From the NCBI GenBank assembly GCA_002413745.1, contig DHXP01000035.1:1-64000 (forward strand): DNA of 64,000 nucleotides, in the 5' to 3' direction. The DNA is from Flavobacterium sp. UBA5153 (GTDB lineage: Bacteria; Bacteroidota; Bacteroidia; Flavobacteriales; Flavobacteriaceae). Shown piece after piece: positions 1 through 8,460 of the stretch; within the stretch, counting starts at the first letter, position 1; the number at the start of each line of letters is the position of its first letter. The translations under genes and the position numbers were made by a program. The notes beneath the pieces are model-generated. The model was not told where the DNA came from and ran no database searches. It worked only from the letters and a program-made list of their open reading frames with translations.

Positions 1-74
1 TTTCATTTAGTTCAATTTTTATTGAACTAATTTGAAATAACTAGCGGTATTAATCAGGAATCTGCATCAGAAAC

Positions 75-1883
75 CTAATCACTCTCTCCTTTTTCAGCCA
101 ATTTTCTCTCTAATTCAGCCTGAAATTCCTCCATTACGGGTTTTACGGTGCTGTCAGGAATGTCAGAAATTCTGATGTACATCAATCCATCAACTGCATT
201 ATTAAATAACGGATCCACATTAAAAGCAACTACTCGGGCATTTTGTTTGATGTATTTTTTTATTAAAACAGGCAAACGCAAACTTCCAGGTTCTAATTCG
301 TCAATAATTTTATCAAATTTATTCAAGTCAGCTTCAGCTTCATTAAAAACAAAATCCTTGTCGGCATCTTTTAATTTTACTTTGAAAGCTTTTTTAGGAT
401 GAATATATTGTGCAATATAAGGATCATAAAAATTCGATTTCATAAATTCAATCATCAATGATTTCGAAAAATCAGAAAATTGATTGCTGATGCTCACGCC
501 ACCAAGCAAGAATTTGTGCTCGGGATAGCGCAGTGTAATATGGATGATTCCTTTCCAAAGCAGGAAAAGCGGCATTGGTTTTTGTTGGTAATCCTTAATG
601 ATAAAGGCGCGACCCATTTCGATCGATTTGTGAATCATGTCATATAATTCCGGTTCAAATCTAAAAAGATCATTCAGGTAAAATCCTTCGATTCCATACT
701 TGGGATAAATTTCTGAGCCCAATCCCATCCTATAGGCACCTGCGATTTTTTTGGCATCATCATCCCACAAAAACATGTGACGATAATGGGTGTCGAAAGA
801 GTCAATATCCGTCGATTCATTTGTTCCTTCGCCCACTTCCCTAAAAGTAATTTCACGCAATCTACCTATTTCGTGAAGCACATTCGGTATTTCTTTTGCT
901 TTGGCAAAGAACACTTCGTAGTTCTTGCTTTGCAACAACCGACAATCGTTTTCTCTCAAGGCATTTATTTCATTAATCATATTGTCTTGACTTGCGGCAG
1001 TGACAATTGTTTTTGGATTTTTTGGAAGTTTTAAACTGGGTGTTGGCAAAAATGGGGTTTCCTTTTCGAAAGGATTGGCGAGCATATACGTTTTTCGTCT
1101 TAAAAACTCCGAATATTCTTCAATTGTTTTGTATTCGTTTTGTTCGTTTACAGAAATTGGTTTTCCGATGCGGACTTTTATTACGCGACGCTTTTGGCTG
1201 AACACTTCCGAAGGCAATTTTGCCGTGCGCATCGTGTCGCTGATTTTAGAAAGTAAATAAAACAACCAACTGTTTTTGGCGTGAAAATAGATGGGAACAA
1301 CAGGAACCTGTGCTTTTCTAATTACTTTTATGGCGCCTTCTTCCCATGCTTTATCCACAACAAGTTTGCCGTCTTTATAAGTAGAAACTTCTCCTGCAGG
1401 AAACATTCCCAACGGTTTTCCGTCCCTCAAATGGCGAAGCGTTTCCTTGATTCCCACCACGCTTGATTTAGCATCTTTGTGGTTTTCGAAAGGATTAACA
1501 GGCATAATGTATTTTCTCAAAGGCTCAATTCTATGCAACAGAAAATTGGCAATAATTTTGAAATTAGGTTCTCTTTCGAGCATTAATTTTAGCAACAAAA
1601 CCCCGTCAATTCCTCCCAGCGGATGGTTGGAAATGGTGATGTAGGCTCCGTCTTTGGGCAAACGTTTGAAATCTTCCTCAGGAATTTCGAATTTTATTTG
1701 TAAATTATCTATTATGGCATTTAAAAAATCAACATCTTTTAAGTGTTTATTTCTGTCGTAAAATTTATTTAATGTAGAGATTTTCAAAGCCTTCATCAAT
1801 AACCAGCCCGAAAAAGTACCTAAAAATCCGTACTTATCAGCATTTATTGCTTTTGCAACTTCTTTAGCGGTAACTAAACCCAT
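75..1883 (-). CDS. Bifunctional aminolipid acyltransferase (PlsC-like plus GNAT/hemolysin-like), OlsF-type
   Basis: Predicted 602-residue two-domain acyltransferase. The N-terminal half carries the PlsC signature: NHPLGGID near residue 86 (the HX4D acyl-transfer motif) and FPAGE near residue 161. The C-terminal half has the GNAT-like, so-called hemolysin fold of OlsB/GlsB proteins, with the block YLNDLFRFEPELYD followed by EMGRAFI. In the known OlsF family the C-terminal domain N-acylates an amino acid and the N-terminal domain then O-acylates it, giving ornithine or glycine lipids; which amino acid is used here cannot be read from sequence. The start was placed at MGLVTAKE because the upstream in-frame residues are low complexity and overlap the promoter region shared with the divergent xth gene. 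Inner-membrane location is inferred. Confidence 0.85.
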   Translation of the reverse strand: MGLVTAKEVAKAINADKYGFLGTFSGWLLMKALKISTLNKFYDRNKHLKDVDFLNAIIDNLQIKFEIPEEDFKRLPKDGAYITISNHPLGGIDGVLLLKLMLEREPNFKIIANFLLHRIEPLRKYIMPVNPFENHKDAKSSVVGIKETLRHLRDGKPLGMFPAGEVSTYKDGKLVVDKAWEEGAIKVIRKAQVPVVPIYFHAKNSWLFYLLSKISDTMRTAKLPSEVFSQKRRVIKVRIGKPISVNEQNEYKTIEEYSEFLRRKTYMLANPFEKETPFLPTPSLKLPKNPKTIVTAASQDNMINEINALRENDCRLLQSKNYEVFFAKAKEIPNVLHEIGRLREITFREVGEGTNESTDIDSFDTHYRHMFLWDDDAKKIAGAYRMGLGSEIYPKYGIEGFYLNDLFRFEPELYDMIHKSIEMGRAFIIKDYQQKPMPLFLLWKGIIHITLRYPEHKFLLGGVSISNQFSDFSKSLMIEFMKSNFYDPYIAQYIHPKKAFKVKLKDADKDFVFNEAEADLNKFDKIIDELEPGSLRLPVLIKKYIKQNARVVAFNVDPLFNNAVDGLMYIRISDIPDSTVKPVMEEFQAELERKLAEKGESD

Positions 1884-1971
1884 GTAATTTTTGTTTATTG
1901 AGCAAGAAACAAAGATAGCAAAAAACTCCATTTTCTTTCTTTTTTCTTAATCAATCTTTCTCCTTTTTTAT

Positions 1972-1979
1972 TACATTTG
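1972..1979 (+). promoter_or_regulatory. Putative -7 box (TAnnTTTG) for xth
   Basis: TACATTTG matches the Bacteroidota -7 consensus TAnnTTTG and ends 17 nt before the xth start codon. No convincing -33 TTG is seen at the usual 19-20 nt spacing, so this rests on one box and its position. Confidence 0.5.
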
Positions 1980-1996
1980 AAACTCAAAAAAATGCA

Positions 1997-2761
1997 ATGA
2001 AAATCATTTCCTATAACGTTAACGGGATTAGATCCGCCATCTCTAAAGGCTTCGTCGAATGGTTGCAACAAGCTAATCCTGATGTAATTTGCCTTCAGGA
2101 AATTAAGGCAACTCCAGAGCAAATTCCGCTTTTAGATTTTGAACTTGCGGGTTATCCCTATCATTATTGGTTTCCAGCCACTAAAAAAGGATATAGTGGA
2201 GTGGCAATTTTGTCTAAAAAAGAACCCAATAAAGTGGTTTTTGGAACTGGAATCCCTCACATGGATTTTGAAGGAAGAAACATTCGGGTCGATTTCGATG
2301 AATTTTCGGTAATGAGTTTGTACCTGCCTTCGGGAACCAATATTGAGAGATTAGACCATAAATTTATGTTTATGGATGATTTCCAAAATTATATTACCGA
2401 ATTGAAAAACGAAATTCCCAATCTCATAATTTGCGGCGATTACAACATTTGCCACGAAGCCATTGACATACACGATCCGGTTCGAAACAAAAAAGTTTCA
2501 GGATTTTTACCCGAAGAAAGAACTTGGCTTGACACCTTTATGAAAAACGGTTTCGTAGACAGTTTTCGTTTCTTCAACAAAGAACCCGACAATTATACTT
2601 GGTGGACCGTTCGAGTACCCACCGCAAGAGTAAATAACAAGGGTTGGCGTATCGATTATTGTTTAGTTAGCGAACCTTTGAAACAAAAACTAAAAAGAGC
2701 CGTTATATTACCCGAAGCCAGACATTCTGACCACTGCCCGACATTGGTGGAAGTGGAATAA
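1997..2761 (+). CDS. xth: Exodeoxyribonuclease III (AP endonuclease, ExoIII/Xth family)
   Basis: 254-residue Mg-dependent AP endonuclease / 3'-5' exonuclease of base excision repair. The family motifs occur in order: NVNGIRSA at the N-terminus, LQEIKA with the metal-binding Glu, GDYNICH with catalytic Asp and Asn, WWTVR, RIDYCLVS, and the terminal SDHCP with the Asp-His pair. The length matches ExoA/Xth proteins (about 250-268 residues). It is divergent from the acyltransferase gene and is followed after 69 bp by an OmpA-like lipoprotein gene on the same strand. The start is the first Met that gives the canonical MKIISYNVNG beginning. Confidence 0.96.
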   Translation: MKIISYNVNGIRSAISKGFVEWLQQANPDVICLQEIKATPEQIPLLDFELAGYPYHYWFPATKKGYSGVAILSKKEPNKVVFGTGIPHMDFEGRNIRVDFDEFSVMSLYLPSGTNIERLDHKFMFMDDFQNYITELKNEIPNLIICGDYNICHEAIDIHDPVRNKKVSGFLPEERTWLDTFMKNGFVDSFRFFNKEPDNYTWWTVRVPTARVNNKGWRIDYCLVSEPLKQKLKRAVILPEARHSDHCPTLVEVE

Positions 2762-2830
2762 ATAATGGCAATGTCAATTGCAAAAATCAATTTCAATAAA
2801 TATAACTTTAACAATATTAAATTTTTAAAA

Positions 2831-3772
2831 ATGATAAAAAGAATTTCCCTCGGATTGCTGGTTGTAGCACTTACAACTTCTTGTGTTTCCAAGAAAATAT
2901 ACAATGATTTAGAAAATAAATATGCCGATTTAAAGAAAGAAAATAGAAACATTTCTGACGAAAATGCAGATTTACTAAAAGCCAAAAGCCAACTGGAATT
3001 AGACCGTGATGCTTTAAACAAAGAGTTGGGAAAAGCAAAATCGGAACATGATAAATTGGAGCTTGATTATGCTGCTGCAAACAACAAATATGATCTTTTG
3101 CAGCAATCCTACAATGCTTTGGAAAAAAACAGTAACGAAGCTTTGAAAGCGAATATGGCCAAAAACCGTGATTTACTGGAACAATTGGAAGCCAAAGGAA
3201 AAGCATTGGCATTGGATCAAGAACGTTTGGATAAAAGCAGTCAAAGATTGGGCGAATTGGAGGCTTTGATTGCCGCCAAAGAAGCAAGCATGCGAAAACT
3301 AAAAGAAACACTTTCGAATGCTTTGAATGGTTTTGAAGGGAAAGGCTTGACGGTGGAACAAAAAAACGGGAAAGTTTACGTTTCTATGGAGAACAAATTA
3401 CTTTTCAATTCCGGAAGTTGGGCTGTAGGTTCCGAAGGTAAAAAAGCCGTTGTTGAAGTGGGAAAAGTGTTGGGCGACAACCCCGATATTTCTGTTCTTA
3501 TTGAAGGTCATACCGATGATGATCCTTATGCAGGTTCAGGACCAATTGCCGATAACTGGGATTTATCAACCAAAAGAGCCACCGCAATTGTAGCCATTTT
3601 GAGCGAGAACAAAAGCATCAACAGAAAAAATCTAACCGCCGCCGGTAGAGGCGAATTCTCTCCATTGGCAAGTAATTCCACCCCCGAAGGGAAAGCAAAA
3701 AACCGTAGAATCGAAATTATTTTAACGCCAAGATTAGACGAAATTGCCGAAATGTTGAAGGAAATAAATTAA
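2831..3772 (+). CDS. OmpA-family peptidoglycan-binding lipoprotein with coiled coil
   Basis: 313 residues from the chosen start MIKRISLG. A lipoprotein signal ends in TTSC (lipid-attached Cys at residue 18). Residues about 20-165 are Lys/Glu/Leu-rich heptads with YADLKKEN-like repeats, a predicted coiled coil. Residues about 190-305 form an OmpA C-terminal domain, with IEGHTDDDPY, LSTKRATAIV, AAGRGE and NRRIEI. Such proteins sit in the outer membrane and bind the diaminopimelate of peptidoglycan. An in-frame ATG 66 nt upstream would place 22 extra residues before the signal peptide and was rejected. A rho-independent terminator follows at once. Confidence 0.9.
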   Translation: MIKRISLGLLVVALTTSCVSKKIYNDLENKYADLKKENRNISDENADLLKAKSQLELDRDALNKELGKAKSEHDKLELDYAAANNKYDLLQQSYNALEKNSNEALKANMAKNRDLLEQLEAKGKALALDQERLDKSSQRLGELEALIAAKEASMRKLKETLSNALNGFEGKGLTVEQKNGKVYVSMENKLLFNSGSWAVGSEGKKAVVEVGKVLGDNPDISVLIEGHTDDDPYAGSGPIADNWDLSTKRATAIVAILSENKSINRKNLTAAGRGEFSPLASNSTPEGKAKNRRIEIILTPRLDEIAEMLKEIN

Positions 3773-3791
3773 GCTCAAAATAACCAAATCT

Positions 3792-3825
3792 AAAAAGGTT
3801 CTCCTATAAATGCAGAACCTTTTTT
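3792..3825 (+). terminator. Rho-independent terminator after OmpA-family gene
   Basis: Perfect 11-bp stem (AAAAAGGTTCT / AGAACCTTTTT) with an 11-nt loop and a T run, 19 bp after the stop codon. Confidence 0.85.
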
Positions 3826-3908
3826 GTTTTAAAAAATTGTTAACATAACGCCCAATTGTAATACTAAACCTTACTTTTGTGTCCTATAATTTTTAGCACT
3901 TCAATTAA

Positions 3909-4946
3909 ATGAAATACACCACCTTACCCAATTCCGACATAAAAATTAGTCAAATATGCCTCGGCACAATGACTTTTGGTCAACAAAACACCGAAGCCGA
4001 AGGTCATGCCCAAATGGATTATGCACTCGAAAAAGGAGTCAATTTCTTTGACACCGCCGAAATGTATTCCATTCCGGGACGCGAAGAAACTTATGGAAGC
4101 ACCGAGAAAATTATTGGGACTTGGTTCAAAAAATCAGGAAAAAGAGAAGAAATAGTTTTGGCATCGAAAATCGCGGGACCAAACCCAAATTTTGGTTATA
4201 TGCGTGAGAATGTAGATTTTTCACCAGCGAGTATAAAGTTTGCATTAGACCAAAGTTTGACACGTTTGCAAACCGATTATATTGATGTTTACCAGTTGCA
4301 TTGGCCGGAACGGAAGACAAATTTCTTTGGGCAACGCGGTTTCAAATTGCAAGACGACGCTTGGGAGGATAATGTTCATTCTGTTCTTGAAACTTTGGAC
4401 GGTTTGATCCGACAAGGAAAAATAAACCATATTGGGCTTTCGAACGAAACGCCTTGGGGAATTATGCGTTTTCTGGAAGAAAGCAAATACCAGAATCTTC
4501 CAAGAATAAAAACCATCCAAAATCCCTATTCGTTGTTGAATCGGCTTTTCGAAAGTGGTTCTGCCGAAATTTGCATCAGGGAAAACGTGGGTTTGTTGGC
4601 GTATTCGCCAATGGCTTTTGGCGTTTTGTCCGGTAAATTTTTGTCTGGAGAAAGCCATCCCAATGCGAGAATCAAATTATTTCCCCAATTTTCGAGATAC
4701 AACAGCGCACAAAGCACCGAAGCTACCCGATTGTATCAGGAAATTGCCAACAAAAACGGCCTGACTTTGACCGAAATGTCTTTAGCGTTTGTGAGACAAC
4801 AAGCTTTCGTGACCAGCACGATTATTGGTGCCACGACGACGGAACAATTAAAGGAAAACATCGCCACGATTGATGTCGTTTTATCCGATGAAATCCTGAA
4901 GGAAATAGAAGGAGTTCATGCTATAATTCCGGATCCCGCACCGTAA
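3909..4946 (+). CDS. Aldo/keto reductase, Tas-like
   Basis: 345-residue NADPH-dependent aldo/keto reductase with a (beta/alpha)8 fold. The catalytic tetrad is visible: Asp48 and Tyr53 in FFDTAEMYSIPG, Lys87 in LASKIAGP, and His131 in YQLHWPER. The length and the conserved GREETYGSTEKIIG insert match E. coli Tas (346 residues) rather than the shorter YajO or Gcy groups. The physiological substrate is unknown. A TACTTTTG box (a TAnnTTTG -7 match) lies at 3872-3879, 29 nt before the ATG. It stands alone between two terminators, so it is probably monocistronic. Confidence 0.9.
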   Translation: MKYTTLPNSDIKISQICLGTMTFGQQNTEAEGHAQMDYALEKGVNFFDTAEMYSIPGREETYGSTEKIIGTWFKKSGKREEIVLASKIAGPNPNFGYMRENVDFSPASIKFALDQSLTRLQTDYIDVYQLHWPERKTNFFGQRGFKLQDDAWEDNVHSVLETLDGLIRQGKINHIGLSNETPWGIMRFLEESKYQNLPRIKTIQNPYSLLNRLFESGSAEICIRENVGLLAYSPMAFGVLSGKFLSGESHPNARIKLFPQFSRYNSAQSTEATRLYQEIANKNGLTLTEMSLAFVRQQAFVTSTIIGATTTEQLKENIATIDVVLSDEILKEIEGVHAIIPDPAP

Positions 4947-4956
4947 AGTGATATAG

Positions 4957-4991
4957 AAAAACCCGACAGGTTTTTAAAACCTGTCGGGTTT
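4957..4991. terminator. Bidirectional hairpin between convergent genes
   Basis: A strong inverted repeat (AACCCGACAGGTTTT against AAAACCTGTCGGGTT) lies between the convergent aldo/keto reductase and GT51 genes, with A/T tracts on both sides. It probably terminates both. The element at 27443-27473 has a similar design. Confidence 0.75.
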
Positions 4992-5008
4992 AGTTTATTT
5001 ACAAATTA

Positions 5009-6973
5009 TCAAAACTCAAATTGCGAATCCACGGCCAGCGAATCCACAGGGATGGAATCTTGCACTTTCAGTTTCAAAAGCGAGTGGGCAAAACCCGAAA
5101 TATCAAGCGGAATAGACTGTCCAATGGTGTCTTCGGAAGTTAAAAGTCCTCTTCGCAACATTAAACTGCTCAGGAATTTTTCTTGCTTTACAGCAAATGA
5201 TTTTAGTTTTCCTTCGGTGTCAAATTGCCACATAAATTTCCTTGGTTTTGGAACAATCGTTGCCAAGTATAAACATTCTTTCAAGGTCAAATCGGCTGGT
5301 TTTTTCTGGAAATAAAATTGGGCGGCTTCGCCAATTCCGTATACATTTGGTCCCCATTCGATAATGTTGAAATACACTTCGAGCATTCGTTCCTTGCTGG
5401 CGATTCGGTTATTTTCAAGGAGATATACCAACAAAATTTCCTCCATTTTTCGAGACACCGTTTTTTCGCGGGTAAGAAACACGTTTTTGACCAACTGCAT
5501 ACTAATCGTGCTGGCGCCACGGGAGAATTTCTTGGTGCGAATGTTTTTGAGAATCGATTGTTTGAAAGCTTCGTTGATAAAACCGCGATGAGAGAAAAAG
5601 GACGGATCTTCGGACGTTAGAATGCATTTTTGCAAATAAGGCGAAATTTGGTCTAAAGGCGTGTAATTTGGATTGGAAGAACCAACCAAAATTGGACGTT
5701 GCGGCACGTTATTTATGATTGCCCGATAGACAAATTCCTCGTTAAGTTTGTTGAGATTGGCTTTGCCGTATTTGGTAATTTTCAGATTTTCTTTCTTCAA
5801 ATTACTGTCAAAAACCAGTTGGTTGGGCTTGTTTTTATTGAACATAAAATCGAGCTTGTACTCGAAATTCCCTTCGGCTTCCATTCCCTGAAAATGAGTA
5901 AATAAACCATCTGGCAATGAAGCGATAAAATCCTGCGCTTTCATCTTGGGAATCGCCACTTTGAGTTTGTAAATCGTGTCTTCTTCGGTTTCGTAAGCCA
6001 GATAGGGATGGAATTTTATTTTGTTGAATTCGACGGTTGAACTGCTGTCAATCGAAATAAAATGGGAACCCAACAAGAACCGGTAATCAAAACGCGCATT
6101 TTTAATCACCACATCTTTGCTGGCAATTTTCGGATGGTTTATCATTAAATTGGCAATGGAAGCAACGCCGTCAATGTGCAATTCATCGCCATTTCTGTCA
6201 ATATTTTGGATGTTCAACCGGATGGAATTGAAGCTTGATTTCAAGTTAAAACGCTCGTCAAGATAAGGCACTTTGATGGCGCCGGTATCCATATTGAAAA
6301 ACCGAATATCGGCTTTTTTATTTCTTGGATCTGCGAAACCTTGGATTCGAATTCGCTGCGTGAAGGTGTTGGTTTCGACTTTTATGGAAGTTTCAAGTTG
6401 CTGGTTGACCAATCGCAGTTTTTGGAAATTGATTGTGGTTTTTTTGCCGTTGTCATTCAGCCGAAACGAAAGGTTTTCTATTTTCATATCGGTTGGTACT
6501 AAATTAAGCACTTTCGTGATGATTCTGTAGGTAAATTTGGCATAATCTCCTCTTTCGGAAGGAAGTGTTTTATCTTCCTTGTCTCTTTTTAGAAAAGCCT
6601 GAAAATTCCGCCCTTTGTCATTCTTGACTAATTGGACAAAACCATTTGTAATTTCTAAAGTTCCAAGCTGAATGTCGCCAACCAACAAGCGCAAAAAACT
6701 GACGCTGGTTTCCGTTTTTCGGATGTTAAAAATCGTGTCGGCATTTTTCGGAACCAAAGTTATTCTGGACATACTTATACCGGAAAAACCAACAAAAGAA
6801 GCGTCTTTTACCGAGAAATCACTGTTGTAATCGCGTTCCATTTTTTCGGAAACCCTTGTGATTGCTTGTCGTAAAATGGTATTTCTAAAAACAAAAAAGG
6901 AAATAACTGCCACCACAAAAGCCACGGTGACAATTTTCGCGAAAAGAATTATTTTTTGTTTTCTGGTTCTCAT
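5009..6973 (-). CDS. GT51 transglycosylase-domain protein with AsmA-like N-terminal region, no transpeptidase domain
   Basis: 654 residues. One N-terminal membrane helix (residues about 8-29) is followed by about 370 residues rich in short beta-strand repeats that resemble AsmA/DUF748-type proteins. From about residue 410 there is a peptidoglycan glycosyltransferase domain: SEDPSFFSHRGF with catalytic Glu455, SRGASTISMQL near 485, and EVYFNIIEWGPNVYGIGEAA near 532 with the second Glu. The protein ends about 70 residues after this domain, without a penicillin-binding transpeptidase. It should polymerise lipid II glycan strands on the periplasmic face. The N-terminal assignment is by eye and less secure than the GT51 call. 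Confidence 0.85.
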   Translation of the reverse strand: MRTRKQKIILFAKIVTVAFVVAVISFFVFRNTILRQAITRVSEKMERDYNSDFSVKDASFVGFSGISMSRITLVPKNADTIFNIRKTETSVSFLRLLVGDIQLGTLEITNGFVQLVKNDKGRNFQAFLKRDKEDKTLPSERGDYAKFTYRIITKVLNLVPTDMKIENLSFRLNDNGKKTTINFQKLRLVNQQLETSIKVETNTFTQRIRIQGFADPRNKKADIRFFNMDTGAIKVPYLDERFNLKSSFNSIRLNIQNIDRNGDELHIDGVASIANLMINHPKIASKDVVIKNARFDYRFLLGSHFISIDSSSTVEFNKIKFHPYLAYETEEDTIYKLKVAIPKMKAQDFIASLPDGLFTHFQGMEAEGNFEYKLDFMFNKNKPNQLVFDSNLKKENLKITKYGKANLNKLNEEFVYRAIINNVPQRPILVGSSNPNYTPLDQISPYLQKCILTSEDPSFFSHRGFINEAFKQSILKNIRTKKFSRGASTISMQLVKNVFLTREKTVSRKMEEILLVYLLENNRIASKERMLEVYFNIIEWGPNVYGIGEAAQFYFQKKPADLTLKECLYLATIVPKPRKFMWQFDTEGKLKSFAVKQEKFLSSLMLRRGLLTSEDTIGQSIPLDISGFAHSLLKLKVQDSIPVDSLAVDSQFEF

Positions 6974-7154
6974 TTCTGGTTTGACTCAAATAAAAAATCA
7001 CTTTACAAACTTCATTTTTTAGATTTGGGGAAGTGTTCCGTAAAGAAAAGGAAAAACTATGAAAGGAATAATTTATTGGCTTTCTTTTTAACGTTCTTTT
7101 AGAAGATATTTTCCTGTTAGGTGCTGGGTTGTAGTTGTTTTTTTTAATTTTGAA

Positions 7155-7185
7155 AGCATAAAAAAACCGCAACATTTTTTATGCT
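7155..7185. terminator. AT-rich stem-loop, possible terminator
   Basis: Inverted repeat AGCATAAAAAA / TTTTTTATGCT with a 9-nt loop. It lies in the 283-bp gap upstream of the GT51 gene and downstream of the 143-residue gene, so it could end transcription of the latter. It is weak in G+C. I see no other gene in 6974-7256. Confidence 0.4.
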
Positions 7186-7256
7186 GCAGTCTTTTAAATG
7201 TATTTTTTAGATTTTTAGATCAAGACCTTGCCAAATCAAAGAATGGTTCTTGCAAT

Positions 7257-7688
7257 TTAGAAGAAATCCTGTGGGTTATAGAACTTTTTGACCTTGGCCA
7301 CAATCTCATTTAAGGTCATGCTGTCTGATGTTTCAACCGCTTTTAGTTTGCTGGCGTCAAATAATTTTCCATCACTAATTTTTTGTTCCAGTTTAATTTT
7401 GGTTTCTGCCGGCCCAAAGACATAGAGTTCATCAGATCCTTTTACATAGGAAAGTACCGCTTTTAGAAAATAATTCATTTGCTCTTTTTCCCGGTTGTCA
7501 AATTTCGTTTCACTGTCGCTGTGACGAGTTTCCGAGGAGAAAGTTCCTTTGTTGCCCTCTTTGTTATGATAAACGCTGTTTTCAACTTCAGAGTCTATTT
7601 CGGTAATTTTTTCTTCTTTATGACCTTCAAGAGTAATAATTATGGCCTTTGAGGTGTCTATCCAGATGCCAGTTTGTATTTTTTTCAT
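7257..7688 (-). CDS. Conserved hypothetical protein, possibly eRF1/Pelota-like fold
   Basis: 143 residues, soluble, no signal peptide. The N-terminus (IWIDTSKAIIITLEG) looks like an RNase H-like or eRF1-type beta strand, the middle (residues about 40-70) is a charged Ser/Thr/His-rich linker, and the segment SYVKGSDELYVFGPAETK resembles the third domain of eRF1/Pelota-like proteins, sometimes annotated as translational machinery proteins. That similarity is weak and by eye only. It lies 64 bp downstream of the TerB-like gene on the same strand, so the two may be co-transcribed and share a stress role. Function unknown. Confidence 0.7.
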   Translation of the reverse strand: MKKIQTGIWIDTSKAIIITLEGHKEEKITEIDSEVENSVYHNKEGNKGTFSSETRHSDSETKFDNREKEQMNYFLKAVLSYVKGSDELYVFGPAETKIKLEQKISDGKLFDASKLKAVETSDSMTLNEIVAKVKKFYNPQDFF

Positions 7689-7752
7689 GGTTTTATTTTT
7701 TTATGTTAAAGAGGATTATTTTTTAAACAGCTTTAGTTTTTGATATGAGATA

Positions 7753-8160
7753 TTATTGCTTTGACAAAATGCCGCTCAATTCGTTAATTAAAACCAATTC
7801 CGACTTGTTTTTTCCCGAAAAGGAATCTGCAATTACCTTTGCGGTTTTTAGAATCAAGGTGTTGACTGACTCTGTAAACAAACTTGGGTGTTCTTTTTTG
7901 AAAAATTCGAAATCAGATATAACGTCTCCAATATTCCAGTCATTTTCTACAAGCCAGTCAAAAACAATTTCGATTTGGTAAGCAGAATCGTCTCCAAATT
8001 CATTAAAAGTATTTTCTAACGGAAGCCATTCTTTTTTTACTATTTCTTTGAGTCGCGTAATTTCTTCTTCTCGAACAGTTTTATCCACTGTGGCAACGCT
8101 GTAAAACACTTTGCCAAGTTGCTGGTAGAAATGAATCATTGTTTTATCTGATGGTTTCAT
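7753..8160 (-). CDS. TerB-like (tellurite-resistance family) protein
   Basis: 135 residues, predicted all-helical and acidic. The pattern of a helical bundle with a conserved acidic motif (AYQIEIVFDWLVENDWNIGD) resembles the TerB/DjlA N-terminal metal-binding fold. There is no signal peptide or membrane segment, so it should be cytoplasmic. It is the first gene of a likely two-gene unit with the 143-residue protein downstream. TerB-like proteins are linked to stress and metal responses, but no other ter gene is nearby, so a role in tellurite resistance itself is not supported. Confidence 0.65.
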   Translation of the reverse strand: MKPSDKTMIHFYQQLGKVFYSVATVDKTVREEEITRLKEIVKKEWLPLENTFNEFGDDSAYQIEIVFDWLVENDWNIGDVISDFEFFKKEHPSLFTESVNTLILKTAKVIADSFSGKNKSELVLINELSGILSKQ

Positions 8161-8404
8161 TTTCTAAATTCTTTAGATGAGAGAAAATTACATATAAATT
8201 TACAAAAAAATAATGAATCGCATCCTTGATTTGTTTTTTTATTAAAAACAGGGTGCAGATTTATTTAAAAATCACAAATGGATTTTCAAATAAAAAGCGA
8301 TAAAGAAGAGTGTAATTTGTTTACGGGCTATTCCCACAAATTTTAAAAAACATAAATTTTACAAAAGAGATCGCTTCTTGTCCAAAATAAAGAGTCGTTA
8401 ATAA

Positions 8405-8441
8405 ATAAGAGGGCGTCATTTTTCATGGCGCCCTCTTTATT
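8405..8441 (-). terminator. Terminator downstream of carboxylesterase gene
   Basis: GC-rich stem AAGAGGGCG / CGCCCTCTT around a 13-nt loop with T/A-rich flanks, 20 bp beyond the stop codon of the esterase. The rest of 8161-8460 is AT-rich and shows no gene or other repeat. Confidence 0.8.
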
Positions 8442-8460
8442 TCAGAAACATAAAACACTG

